A DNA stretch of 64,000 bases, from contig WHTK01000004.1 in assembly GCA_009377745.1 (NCBI GenBank), positions 1 through 64,000 on the forward strand, read 5' to 3'. Shown here piece after piece: positions 1 through 6,977 of this stretch. Both the position numbers and the translations under genes were made by a program. Each line of letters opens with the position of its first letter. Positions within the stretch are counted from its first letter, which is position 1. Under the pieces are notes generated by a model that did not search any database, was not told the origin of the DNA, and saw only the letters and a program-made list of their open reading frames with translations. Source of the stretch: Dehalococcoidia bacterium (GTDB taxonomy: Bacteria; Chloroflexota; Dehalococcoidia; DSTF01; WHTK01).

Positions 1-585
1 CAAGCCGAGAATCGCGCGTCCGGTGTACGCGAGATCGCCTGCGGCACGGCGCCGATCATGGTTGACCAGGGATCGCGGGCCACGCTGACCTTCGATCAGC
101 GGTCGTTACCTGATTACCTGATCTCGACCGTCGCGGTGCGGAGTGTTTCGCCGAACGCGTCGCCGCAGGCCGTGAACGCGCGGGCGCAGCAGGGTCTCAG
201 TGTGCTGTTCGAAGCGTTGGCGGCGACCGGCCCGGGAGGCCGTACGGATGAGTACAAGCTGACAGTGACGTTCAGCAAGGACGAAGAGCGGACGATCTCC
301 GAGTGCACGGTGCTGGTTAAAGCGCCTGCTGGCCTCGCCGCGACGGCCACGCCTGCCTCACCGGCGGCCTCGCCGACGGCGGCCGCCACGAATACGCCGG
401 CGCCAGTGCAGCCGACGGTCGCTCCGACGCGGCCGCCGGTGGTTGTCCAGCCGACCACGCCACCGGCCATACCAACCGCCACGCCAACGCCGCGTCTCTG
501 CGCTCCAACACCTGGCCCGCCACCTGCCGGCACGCCGTTCCCAATACCGTTCCCAACCTTCACGCCTGTCCCCGTGCCCTGCTAG
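1..585 (+). CDS. C-terminal part of a secreted Thr/Pro-rich protein (5' end outside window)
   Basis: The reading frame is open from the first base of the window, so the N-terminus is missing; an internal ATG at 58 is probably not the start. The visible part is a small globular segment of about 110 residues, then a low-complexity tail of roughly 80 residues rich in Thr, Pro, Ala and Val that ends in a Cys. Such TP-rich tails are typical stalks of extracellular or cell-wall proteins. I do not recognise the globular family. The TAG stop (583-585) coincides with the TA target site of the IS630-type insertion that follows; the IS begins with G and so regenerates the stop codon. Confidence 0.6.
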   Translation, partial: QAENRASGVREIACGTAPIMVDQGSRATLTFDQRSLPDYLISTVAVRSVSPNASPQAVNARAQQGLSVLFEALAATGPGGRTDEYKLTVTFSKDEERTISECTVLVKAPAGLAATATPASPAASPTAAATNTPAPVQPTVAPTRPPVVVQPTTPPAIPTATPTPRLCAPTPGPPPAGTPFPIPFPTFTPVPVPC

Positions 586-627
586 TGGTGTGTCGCTTAA
601 ATAGTGATCTGTCGTAGTGTGGGTGGG

Positions 628-1994
628 ATGGTGGCTGCGGCTGGGGCATTGGAGATGACGGGTGGGCAGCGGGTTGAGCTGGAGGGGCTTGCTCGTTCGC
701 ACACCGCGCCGGCTCGGGAGGTGCGCCAGGCCAAGGCGTTGTTGTGGGCCGCCGCGGAGGGAACCGCTGCGGTGGGGCGCGCAAGAGCCGCGAACCAGGG
801 CTCCATGATGCGGCCGGCTCAGGCTAGCAAGCCCGATGGCTACCTTCTCGGCTCATACCGCATCGCTACTGCCCCCGAGCTGAACTCAAGCCGGCTCACG
901 AGCTTTAAGTCGACATACGTCGATAGGCCCGCGAACAACGTCGGCCCGTGGCCCGCGAGTCTGGGATGCACTACGAACTCGTACTCATCGATCAATCCCA
1001 GCTCCGCCAACGCCAGCGGGAGCTTCACGCCGCCCACGAACAGTCCCTTACCCGACTCCCCTTTGAGCTGTTGAACGGCCTTCCCCAGATCCCCGCGCAC
1101 GAGCTCCGCGTTCCAATCGACCCGGTCCAGGGTGCTCGATAAACGACGTACTTCTTTGCCGCGTCGATCGTCCGGGCGAAGGGTTCCATCCAATCGGCCA
1201 TCCAATCAGGCCTCGCTCCCGCCGCCGGCGGACGCCACGCTGCCTCCATCATTTCGTAGGTTACCCGGCCAAAGAGGAGGGCATCGGCCTGCGCGAGGCT
1301 CTCGGCCCAGTAACGATGCAAGTCTTCGTCCGTCACCATTGCCCGATGATCGCAGCACCCGTCCAGTGTGACGTTGATAGAATACCGAAGAGGTCGCATT
1401 TCGCAAGAGTACCGCCGATGGGCGTAACCCGCCAGCTGCCGCAGCGGTGTTCTGTTTCGACGAGAAAACCCAGGTCCAGGCTCTGGACCGCACCCAGCCG
1501 TCCCTGCGGATGGTGCCCGGGCGGGCCGGGACGATGACCCACGACTACAAGAGAAACGGCACCCTGGACCTGTTCGCCGCGCTGAACGTGGGCTCCGGGG
1601 AGGTGCTGCACGACACCCGCCGCTCCCACACCGGCCGTGACGTGCTGGCGTTCTTCCGCTGGATCGACATGCACGTCGACCCCGACCTAGAGCTGCACGT
1701 CATTTTGGACAACCTGTCGGCCCACAAGAGCCAGCCTGTCCGTGACTGGCTGGCCCACAAGAAACGCCGCCGCTGGCACCTGCACGTCACCCCGACCAGC
1801 TTGTCATGGCTCAACCTCATCGAGTGCTGGTTCTCCGTGCTCAGTCGCAAAGCCTTGACCAACACCAGCTTCACCTCCGTCGCCGACTCGAAACCCGGAT
1901 CGACTGCTGGGTCTCCCACTGGAACGACAACCCCGAGCCCTTCGTCTGGACCAAACCCGCCGACGAGATCCTCGACAAAGTAGCCCGCGGATAA
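628..1994 (+). pseudogene. IS630-family transposase, split and frameshifted
   Basis: The N-terminal helix-turn-helix arm is visible from ATG 628 to about 785 (QRVELEGLARSHTAPA). The frame then enters unrelated sequence. The DDE catalytic part resumes at about 1435-1447 with DEKTQVQALDRTQPS, then ILDNLSAHKS near 1706 and the WLNLIECWF glutamate motif near 1813. A one-base deletion at 1885-1887 shifts the last third; restoring it gives LETRIDCWVSHWNDNPEPFV to the TAA at 1992-1994. About 120 residues of the family's usual middle are absent. The copy cannot encode an active transposase, although its ends look mobilisable in trans. Confidence 0.8.
840..1399 (-). pseudogene. Dihydrofolate-reductase/RibD-C-family protein, frameshifted, inside the IS
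   Basis: Reading from 1399 the frame encodes MRPLRYSINVTLDGCCDH, then ALLFGRVTYEMMEAAW and a DAAKKYVV segment, typical of the small DHFR-family (YyaP/RibD C-terminal-like) proteins. Near 1137-1143 one base is missing; the next frame continues with LDRVDWNAELV, GGVKLPLALAELGLIDEY and HPRLAGHGPTLF to a stop at 840-842. Together this is a full-length protein of about 185 residues. The gene lies antisense to the transposase and fills the place of the transposase's missing middle. It may be a decayed passenger or the result of recombination. Confidence 0.75.
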
Positions 1995-2053
1995 GCCACC
2001 CTCGACCGGATCACCAAACCCGCGACACACCACTAGGCAATCGATGCCAAAGT

Positions 2054-2082
2054 AAGAGGCCGGACGTTAAGTCCGGCCTCTT
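2054..2082. terminator. Bidirectional intrinsic terminator
   Basis: A perfect 12-bp stem (AAGAGGCCGGAC at 2054-2065, its complement at 2071-2082) closes a five-base GTTAA loop. TTGATTT follows on the plus strand and a mixed T-rich stretch on the minus strand. It lies between the convergent secreted-protein gene and sucD, separated from the former only by the IS insertion. Confidence 0.8.
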
Positions 2083-2101
2083 TGATTTCAAGAAGTCGTG
2101 A

Positions 2102-2986
2102 TTAGAGCAGGCGCTCCTTGAGCACGCGCGCTGCCGTCGCGCCGATCTCGGCCGGGGAGTCAGAGATGACGGCGCCGGCGTCGGTCAGGGCGGCCTTCTT
2201 GGCGGCGGCGGTGCCGGTGTTGCCGGCGATGATGGCGCCGGCGTGTCCCATGCGCCGCCCGGCTGGAGCCGTGCTGCCGGCGATAAAGGCGATGACGGGC
2301 TTCTTGACGTGGGCCTTGATGTACTCGGCGGCCTCTTGCTCCGCCGTGCCGCCGATCTCACCGATCATCACGATTGCTTTAGTGCCGGGATCGTTGTTGA
2401 ACATCTCGAGGACCTGACGCGTTGTCGTGCCGATGATCGGGTCGCCACCGACGCCGACGCAGGTCGACTGGCCGATGCCCAGCCGGGTTAGCTGGTCGAC
2501 GGCCTCGTAGACGAGCGTGCCGCTGCGGGATACGACGCCGACGTTACCCTGACTGAAGACGCTGCCGGGCATGATGCCGACGCGGCACTCGCCGGGGGTT
2601 ATTACGCCGGGGCAGTTGGGGCCGATGAGGGTGAGATCGCTGCCATCGAGGGTGCGCTTGACGGTCATCATGTCCAGGGTGGGGATACCCTCCGTGATGC
2701 AGATGATCACCTTGATCCGGCAGTCCGCCGCTTCGAGGATGGCGTCGGCGGCGAATGGGGCCGGGACGAAGATCAGGGAGCAGTCGATCGGCCCCTGCGC
2801 TTCGATGGCGCCGGCGATGGTGTTGAAGACAGGGACGCCGAAAGCCGACTCGCCGCCGCGGCCGGGTGTAACGCCGGCGACCACCTTGGTGCCGTACTCG
2901 ATGCAGCGTTCCGTCTGGAAGCCGCCCTCGCGGCCGGTGATGCCCTGGACGAGGACGCGGGTGTTCTTGTCTACGAGAATGCTCAA
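2102..2986 (-). CDS. sucD: Succinyl-CoA synthetase, alpha subunit
   Basis: Cytoplasmic TCA-cycle enzyme that, with SucC, interconverts succinyl-CoA and succinate with nucleotide-linked phosphorylation. The N-terminus has the CoA-binding Rossmann segment ([19 protein letters not shown]), followed by PNCPGVI and a glycine-rich SRSGTLVYE. The phosphorylated histidine region reads [17 protein letters not shown], with His near residue 248. Length (294 residues) is normal. The start is TTG at 2984-2986, preceded by AGGAG at good spacing and overlapping the stop of the upstream secreted-protein gene by 4 nt. It is the last gene of an operon in which three foreign genes separate it from sucC. Confidence 0.96.
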   Translation of the reverse strand: MSILVDKNTRVLVQGITGREGGFQTERCIEYGTKVVAGVTPGRGGESAFGVPVFNTIAGAIEAQGPIDCSLIFVPAPFAADAILEAADCRIKVIICITEGIPTLDMMTVKRTLDGSDLTLIGPNCPGVITPGECRVGIMPGSVFSQGNVGVVSRSGTLVYEAVDQLTRLGIGQSTCVGVGGDPIIGTTTRQVLEMFNNDPGTKAIVMIGEIGGTAEQEAAEYIKAHVKKPVIAFIAGSTAPAGRRMGHAGAIIAGNTGTAAAKKAALTDAGAVISDSPAEIGATAARVLKERLL

Positions 2987-3642
2987 GTTGATCTCCTAAT
3001 TCGTGCGGCCCAACTCAGGCCCAATGTGAGGATCGCTATTCCGACCAAGCCGGCTCCGGCCAACTGGCGCTGGTTCAGGTTGTCATCATCTCGCAAGTCG
3101 CCACCGGACCCGAGCGCCGGTAGCGTAGTCAGGCCGTAGGCGGCCAATCGCTCACGGATCCTCTCGTATCTGGGACCGGAAAGCTGATCCTTCTCACCGA
3201 TGTAGAAGGTGTGGAGGAGGTGAGTCCGCAGGGCGCCGCCGTCCGTCCGGCTGAGACCCATGAGGACATACATGCCCGTGGGATCCGCATTGAAGGCGCC
3301 GCAGGCGCCACTCGAACCAACCCAGGCGCCGGCCGGGCCCTGACCTTCGCGGATCAGGCTGGAGGTGTCGACGGCGACCAGGCTCGAGACGGGCGTCCCC
3401 TTGAGAGTGCGGTCGACGCTGATTGTAACCTCGACGGTCTGAAACGTGGAGTGCGTTGGTATGTTTGCCGGCGCGGTGACGGGCTGCCAGCCCGTAATCG
3501 TGCCCATGACGATGACTTCAGAACTCGAGACGGGGTTGAAGTCATCGCCGGCGCTGCAGGCGTAAGCAGGTCGGGCCGACTCGATCGTGACCAGACCGGC
3601 TACGGCGGTGAACAGGCTGACGGCCAGGAGGATCGGTTTCAT
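2983..3642 (-). CDS. Secreted or membrane-anchored protein of unknown function
   Basis: 219 residues. A Sec signal peptide is clear ([17 protein letters not shown], then a likely cleavage after a small-residue site near AYA). A beta-rich middle region carries two further cysteines and could form an OB- or TIMP-like extracellular domain, but I cannot assign a family. A C-terminal transmembrane helix ([18 protein letters not shown]) followed by RIRRST would anchor it with a short cytoplasmic basic tail. It overlaps the PIN gene upstream by ATGA at 3639-3642 and sucD downstream by 4 nt, so it is probably translationally coupled within the sucC-sucD operon. Codon use is ordinary for the window. 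Confidence 0.75.
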   Translation of the reverse strand: MKPILLAVSLFTAVAGLVTIESARPAYACSAGDDFNPVSSSEVIVMGTITGWQPVTAPANIPTHSTFQTVEVTISVDRTLKGTPVSSLVAVDTSSLIREGQGPAGAWVGSSGACGAFNADPTGMYVLMGLSRTDGGALRTHLLHTFYIGEKDQLSGPRYERIRERLAAYGLTTLPALGSGGDLRDDDNLNQRQLAGAGLVGIAILTLGLSWAARIRRST

Positions 3643-4088
3643 GCCGTCACTTCGTGGGCCAGGGAAAGGCCTTCGGATTGGATTGCAGCGACGAGGCCGC
3701 TGTTCCGATCCCAGGTGGAAATCTCAACTGGCTCAAATGATTTAGACGACAGGGCTAGCGCCGTCGCCAGAAGAATAGCGTCTACTCCACGGAGGAAATA
3801 TCTCTCGGCCAGTCGCCCAGCCTCAGCGATGATCTCGTCTGAAAGGGCGATCCGAAAGTAGCCATCCCAGTCCACTTCAAATTCGGCCGTAATGCGGGCA
3901 TAACTGCTGGCGCTGCGAATGCGCCGTACGCGCCGGGCTCTAGCCAAGACGCCTCTAACCTCGACATAAGACAGAATCGAAGCCGCAAGCACATCCGCCG
4001 CCTCCATAGCGAGGAGAGTCTCGTCGATGTTGTCTTCATCTCTGAGATAGCGTTTACAGATGCTGTCGCTATCGAGGAAGAGGATCAC
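3639..4088 (-). CDS. PIN-domain ribonuclease toxin (VapC type)
   Basis: 149 residues with the four conserved acidic positions of PIN nucleases: Asp in FLDSDSICK near the N-terminus, Glu in SYVEVRG, Asp in RGVDAILLATAL and Asp in STWDRNSG. These coordinate Mg2+ or Mn2+ for RNA cleavage. The start overlaps the stop of the upstream antitoxin by 4 nt, the usual arrangement of type II toxin-antitoxin pairs. GC content looks lower than in the neighbouring sucC, consistent with acquisition. It is unusual in lying inside the sucC-sucD operon. Confidence 0.85.
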   Translation of the reverse strand: MILFLDSDSICKRYLRDEDNIDETLLAMEAADVLAASILSYVEVRGVLARARRVRRIRSASSYARITAEFEVDWDGYFRIALSDEIIAEAGRLAERYFLRGVDAILLATALALSSKSFEPVEISTWDRNSGLVAAIQSEGLSLAHEVTA

Positions 4089-4408
4089 TCGCGCATTTCG
4101 TGAATCATCTCGGAGATAGAGGAACCCGGGGTTAGCTTGACAGGGTTCTTGCTACCCTTGGGTTTTTCGCCGGACCATCTGGCAAAGCCTTGATCTACGA
4201 GCCGCAATAGCGCTGTTTGAGAGACGCGCTTGCTCAAGGCACGTACCTGCTCGTCGTCCGGCTCTAGTGCCATCGCTTGCTTGATTGCAGTACGGGCGCC
4301 ATCGAGGTTGCCGGCATCGAGATAGCTCTCCGTCTTGTGAAGCAGCGTCGCGATCTCGATTGCCGGTGCGCCGTGGCGATTCTCAGGGTTCTTTCGGCGT
4401 GCGACCAT
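4085..4408 (-). CDS. Putative antitoxin for the adjacent PIN toxin
   Basis: 107 residues. The C-terminal third (ARWSGEKPKGSKNPVKLTPG, then ISEMIHEMRE) resembles the toxin-binding tail of Phd/YefM- or VapB-type antitoxins. The N-terminal two thirds lack an obvious AbrB, RHH or Phd fold and instead look like a TPR-like helical hairpin (SYLDAGNLDGARTAIKQAMA, LEPDDEQVRAL). It begins 9 nt after the sucC stop and overlaps the toxin by 4 nt. The antitoxin role rests on the tail motif and gene order; whether it can bind DNA is unclear. Confidence 0.65.
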   Translation of the reverse strand: MVARRKNPENRHGAPAIEIATLLHKTESYLDAGNLDGARTAIKQAMALEPDDEQVRALSKRVSQTALLRLVDQGFARWSGEKPKGSKNPVKLTPGSSISEMIHEMRE

Positions 4409-4417
4409 GGCTCTAGT

Positions 4418-5581
4418 TTACGCGGTGGCGGCGGCGACGGCTTTGCGGGCCGCTTCGCCGAGGTCATCGGCGCGCTCCACGTGGATGCCGGAGTCGGCGA
4501 GCATCTTCAGGCCTTCGTCGAGGTTGGTGCCGGCGAGGCGCGCGACGATTGGCACCTTGGCCGGCATCGAGTTATGAGCCGCAATGATGCCCTCGGCTAT
4601 GACGTCGACGCGGGCCATGCCGCCGAAGATGTTGAACAGGATAGCCTTGACGTTGGGGTCGGAGGTGATGATGCCGAGGGCGTTGACGACGCGCTGGGGG
4701 TCGTTGGCCGTGGCGATGTCGAGGAAGTTGGCGGGCTCGCCGCCGGCCAGCTTGATCGCGTCCATCGTGGCCATGGCGAGGCCGGCGCCGTTGACGACGC
4801 AGCCGATGTTGCCATCCAGCTTGACGTAGTTGCTGATGCCCTCGGCTTGGGCGCGCACCTCCAGCGGGTCCTCTTCTTCCACGTCGCGCAGAGCAAGGAT
4901 GTCCTGATGGCGGAAGGCGGCGTTGTCATCGAAGTTGAGCTTGGCGTCCAGAGCGAGGACGCGGTTGTCCTTGGTAACAACGAGGGGGTTGATCTCGGCC
5001 AGGGAGGCGTCCTTCTCGATGAAGAGACGGTAGAGGTTCTGCATCAGCGCGACAGCGGGTCGCAGCAAGTCGCCGTCGAGGCCGAGCGCGAAAGCGAGCT
5101 CGCGGCCCTGGTAGGGCTGGAAGCCGGCCGCGGGGTCGATGGCGACGCGGTGGATCTGCTCAGGGTTGGAGGCGGCGACCTCTTCGATCTCCATGCCGCC
5201 GGCCTGCGAGCCCATGAGGATCGCTCGGCCGATGCTGGAGTCGATCAGGACGGCGAAGTAGAGCTCGCGGTCGATCTGAGTCTGCTCTTCGATGAGTACC
5301 TTGCGCACGAGACGGCCCTCGGGCCCTGTCTGGGGCGTGACGAGGGTCATGCCGATGATCTGGCCGGCCGCGGTCTCAGCTTCAACCGGGGTGGCTGCCA
5401 GCTTGATGCCGCCGCCTTTGCCGCGTCCGCCGGCGTGGATCTGCGCCTTGACGACGACCGCAACGCCCAGCTCCGTGGCTATCGCTTTGGCTTCGGCCGG
5501 GGTTGAGGCGACGCGGCCCTTGGGGATCGGGACGCTGTAATGAGCAAGCAGCTCTTTGGCCTGGTACTCGTGGACCTTCAC
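4418..5581 (-). CDS. sucC: Succinyl-CoA synthetase, beta subunit
   Basis: 387 residues. ATP-grasp N-terminal region (KVHEYQAKELLAHYSVPIPK; KAQIHAGGRGKGGGIKLA) and a C-terminal ligase-CoA domain (LDGNIGCVVNGAGLAMATMD; NIFGGMARVDVIAEG). Works with SucD in the TCA cycle. I chose the GTG at 5579-5581: an AGGAGG lies 5 nt upstream and the protein then begins with the family's usual VHEYQAKEL, whereas a frame-open ATG further out adds an unconserved extension. It is the first gene of the operon continuing through the antitoxin, toxin, secreted protein and sucD. Confidence 0.95.
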   Translation of the reverse strand: MKVHEYQAKELLAHYSVPIPKGRVASTPAEAKAIATELGVAVVVKAQIHAGGRGKGGGIKLAATPVEAETAAGQIIGMTLVTPQTGPEGRLVRKVLIEEQTQIDRELYFAVLIDSSIGRAILMGSQAGGMEIEEVAASNPEQIHRVAIDPAAGFQPYQGRELAFALGLDGDLLRPAVALMQNLYRLFIEKDASLAEINPLVVTKDNRVLALDAKLNFDDNAAFRHQDILALRDVEEEDPLEVRAQAEGISNYVKLDGNIGCVVNGAGLAMATMDAIKLAGGEPANFLDIATANDPQRVVNALGIITSDPNVKAILFNIFGGMARVDVIAEGIIAAHNSMPAKVPIVARLAGTNLDEGLKMLADSGIHVERADDLGEAARKAVAAATA

Positions 5582-5599
5582 ACGCGCCTCCTGGGGTGA

Positions 5600-5631
5600 G
5601 TAACAAGTAACCGGTAGCAAGTAACAAGCAG
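5600..5631. repeat. Short degenerate tandem repeat in the sucC leader
   Basis: Four imperfect copies of an AAGTAAC-like 7- to 8-mer lie just upstream of the sucC ribosome binding site (GTAACAAGTAACC, then GTAGCAAGTAACAAGC). It may be a replication-slippage tract; no function is evident. Confidence 0.5.
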
Positions 5632-5736
5632 TGAGATTCGCGCTTGTAGTTGCCCCCGTAGCATAACGGAACGCCGCGTCAGAGACCCGCGCCGGAGCTG
5701 GGCGGGCAGATTGCGAGCCGGACTCGGGACCAGGCG

Positions 5737-6144
5737 TCAGGCGTTGTAGGCGTCGGCGCCGGCGCGGGCGATGGCCTCGTCTTCTTCAGACGTCGCACCG
5801 GAGACGCCGACGGAGCCAACGAGGTCACCGCGGGAGTCACGCACCGGCACGGCGCCCTGGTGCGGAGCAAAGCGCTGGCCCTGCATGCGCGCCGCGAGGG
5901 TGTTAAACACGAAAGGCGCGTTCTCCGACATACCCTTGAGCGTGCTGGAGTCGCGGCCGGTGATGGCGCTGGCCGCTGCCTTGCCCTCTGCGACGAAGGC
6001 GGTGAAGGGCGGCGCGTCGTTGAGGCGCTCGAGGACGACGATGGCGCCGGCGGCGTCGAGGACGGCGACGCTGACGGGCTTGCCGATCTCGTTGGCTTTG
6101 GCGCGGGATGCTTCGAGCATTCGCCGGGCGTCTTCGGTCTTCAT
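5737..6144 (-). CDS. GlcG/HbpS family protein (DUF336, possible haem or cofactor binding)
   Basis: 135 residues starting at ATG 6144, which has AGGAGGG just upstream. Conserved features include KPVSVAVLDAAGAIVVLERL, the FVAEGKAAASA helix, and GAVPVRDSRGDLVGSVGVSG near the C-terminus, matching the HbpS/GlcG/PduO C-terminal fold. Members bind haem, corrinoids or small ligands, or have no known function. It stands alone, divergent from the peroxiredoxin gene 148 bp away, which may hint at a shared oxidative-stress role. Substrate unknown. Confidence 0.85.
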   Translation of the reverse strand: MKTEDARRMLEASRAKANEIGKPVSVAVLDAAGAIVVLERLNDAPPFTAFVAEGKAAASAITGRDSSTLKGMSENAPFVFNTLAARMQGQRFAPHQGAVPVRDSRGDLVGSVGVSGATSEEDEAIARAGADAYNA

Positions 6145-6200
6145 GATCCCTCCTGAGGTTGCAAGCGGCCCCGGGCCGCGGTCGTTAACCATAGGGCTCA

Positions 6201-6229
6201 TTCGCCACGAGCCCGAGCCAGATTATACT
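6201..6229 (+). promoter_or_regulatory. Possible sigma70-type promoter for the peroxiredoxin gene
   Basis: TATACT at 6224-6229 has a poor -35 (TTCGCC, 6201-6206) at 17-nt spacing. It lies about 60 nt upstream of the peroxiredoxin start. Assigned only from the -10 match and position. Confidence 0.35.
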
Positions 6230-6292
6230 GGTCGGGTAGGTTAAGCGGCTCGCAATGGGCCGGCGTCAAACATCTTTGGAGGGTAAGCACAC

Positions 6293-6763
6293 ATGGCACA
6301 GGTCCAACTGAAGCCAGGCGACCAGGCCCCCGACTTCGAGACCCTTGACGAAAACAACCAGAAAGTCCGCCTGAGCGACTTTCGCGGCAAGAAGGTGGTC
6401 CTTTACTTCTACCCCAAGGACGAGACGCGCGGCTGCACGGTCCAGGCCTGCGGCTTCCGCGACTCCTACCCGCAGGTGCAGGAGAAGAACGCGGTGGTGC
6501 TGGGTGTGAGCCCGGACGATGCCGAATCGCACAAGGCGTTCAAGGCCAACCACGAGCTGCCGTTCCCGCTGCTGGTCGACACGGACCACGCGATCCACGA
6601 CCTCTACGGAACCTGGGGCGAGCGCAAGCGGCCCGACAGCGATGAGACATTCATGGGCGTCCTGCGCAGTCACTTCGTGATTGACGAGGACGGGAAGGTT
6701 GTTGACGCGAAGTACCGGGTGGCGCCGGAGGAGAGCCCGGAGCTCTCGATCGGGGCGCTCTAA
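6293..6763 (+). CDS. bcp: Thiol peroxidase, Bcp/PrxQ-type peroxiredoxin
   Basis: 156 residues, usual length. Reduces hydrogen and organic peroxides in the cytoplasm using thioredoxin-type donors. The active-site segment VVLYFYPKDETRGCTVQACG carries the peroxidatic Cys48 and, five residues later, Cys53, the resolving cysteine of atypical 2-Cys Bcp proteins. A C-terminal RSHFVIDEDGKVVDAKYRV strand pair is typical. Start ATG 6293 follows GGAGGG at about 9 nt. Confidence 0.95.
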   Translation: MAQVQLKPGDQAPDFETLDENNQKVRLSDFRGKKVVLYFYPKDETRGCTVQACGFRDSYPQVQEKNAVVLGVSPDDAESHKAFKANHELPFPLLVDTDHAIHDLYGTWGERKRPDSDETFMGVLRSHFVIDEDGKVVDAKYRVAPEESPELSIGAL

Positions 6764-6866
6764 GGCACCACGACGGTCCCATCCGCGCGACAGGCACGAA
6801 GATCGGGAAAGTGCTATCGTAGCGGCGCTTTGAGGCATTGGTCAGACGTGACGATTCTTAATAGAT

Positions 6867-6963
6867 CCATCGATCAGCCAGCGCCCCGATAGGCGCGAGA
6901 TGCGGGATCGATGGCGGGATCGAACACTAGACGACGGCGATCAGGTCACCTGGTCGCCGTCGT
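6867..6963 (+). promoter_or_regulatory. Structured 5' leader of the MATE exporter (riboswitch-like candidate)
   Basis: A 9-bp stem (CCATCGATC at 6867-6875 with GATCGATGG at 6906-6914) encloses a second hairpin (GCGCC 6881-6885 with GGCGC 6892-6896). It is followed by a near-perfect 33-nt hairpin at 6931-6963, whose outer arms ACGACGGCGA/TCGCCGTCGT close an inner CAGGT/ACCTG stem. The last hairpin ends 14 nt before the MATE ATG at a weak Shine-Dalgarno. I recognise no known riboswitch consensus. It could equally contain a DNA operator. Confidence 0.5.
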
Positions 6964-6977
6964 TGGCGTAGAAGACC

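Larger units (their letters stand above)
585..2033 (+). mobile_element. IS630-family element with perfect 12-bp terminal inverted repeats, carrying a foreign gene
   Basis: GTGGTGTGTCGC at 585-596 is exactly inverted at 2022-2033. Each end is bordered by the dinucleotide TA (583-584 and 2034-2035), as expected from the TA target duplication of IS630/Tc1 elements. The element is about 1.45 kb, longer than a usual member. Inside, the N-terminal and DDE parts of one transposase are separated by about 600 bp holding an oppositely oriented dihydrofolate-reductase-like gene. Before insertion the secreted-protein gene would have ended in the same TAG and run directly into the bidirectional terminator at 2054-2082. 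Confidence 0.85.

Noticed and set aside
4277-5506. Long open frame opposite sucC (409 codons)
   Set aside because: Antisense shadow of a high-GC gene: Ala/Gly/Asp/Val-rich product, no ribosome binding site, and sucC is certain.
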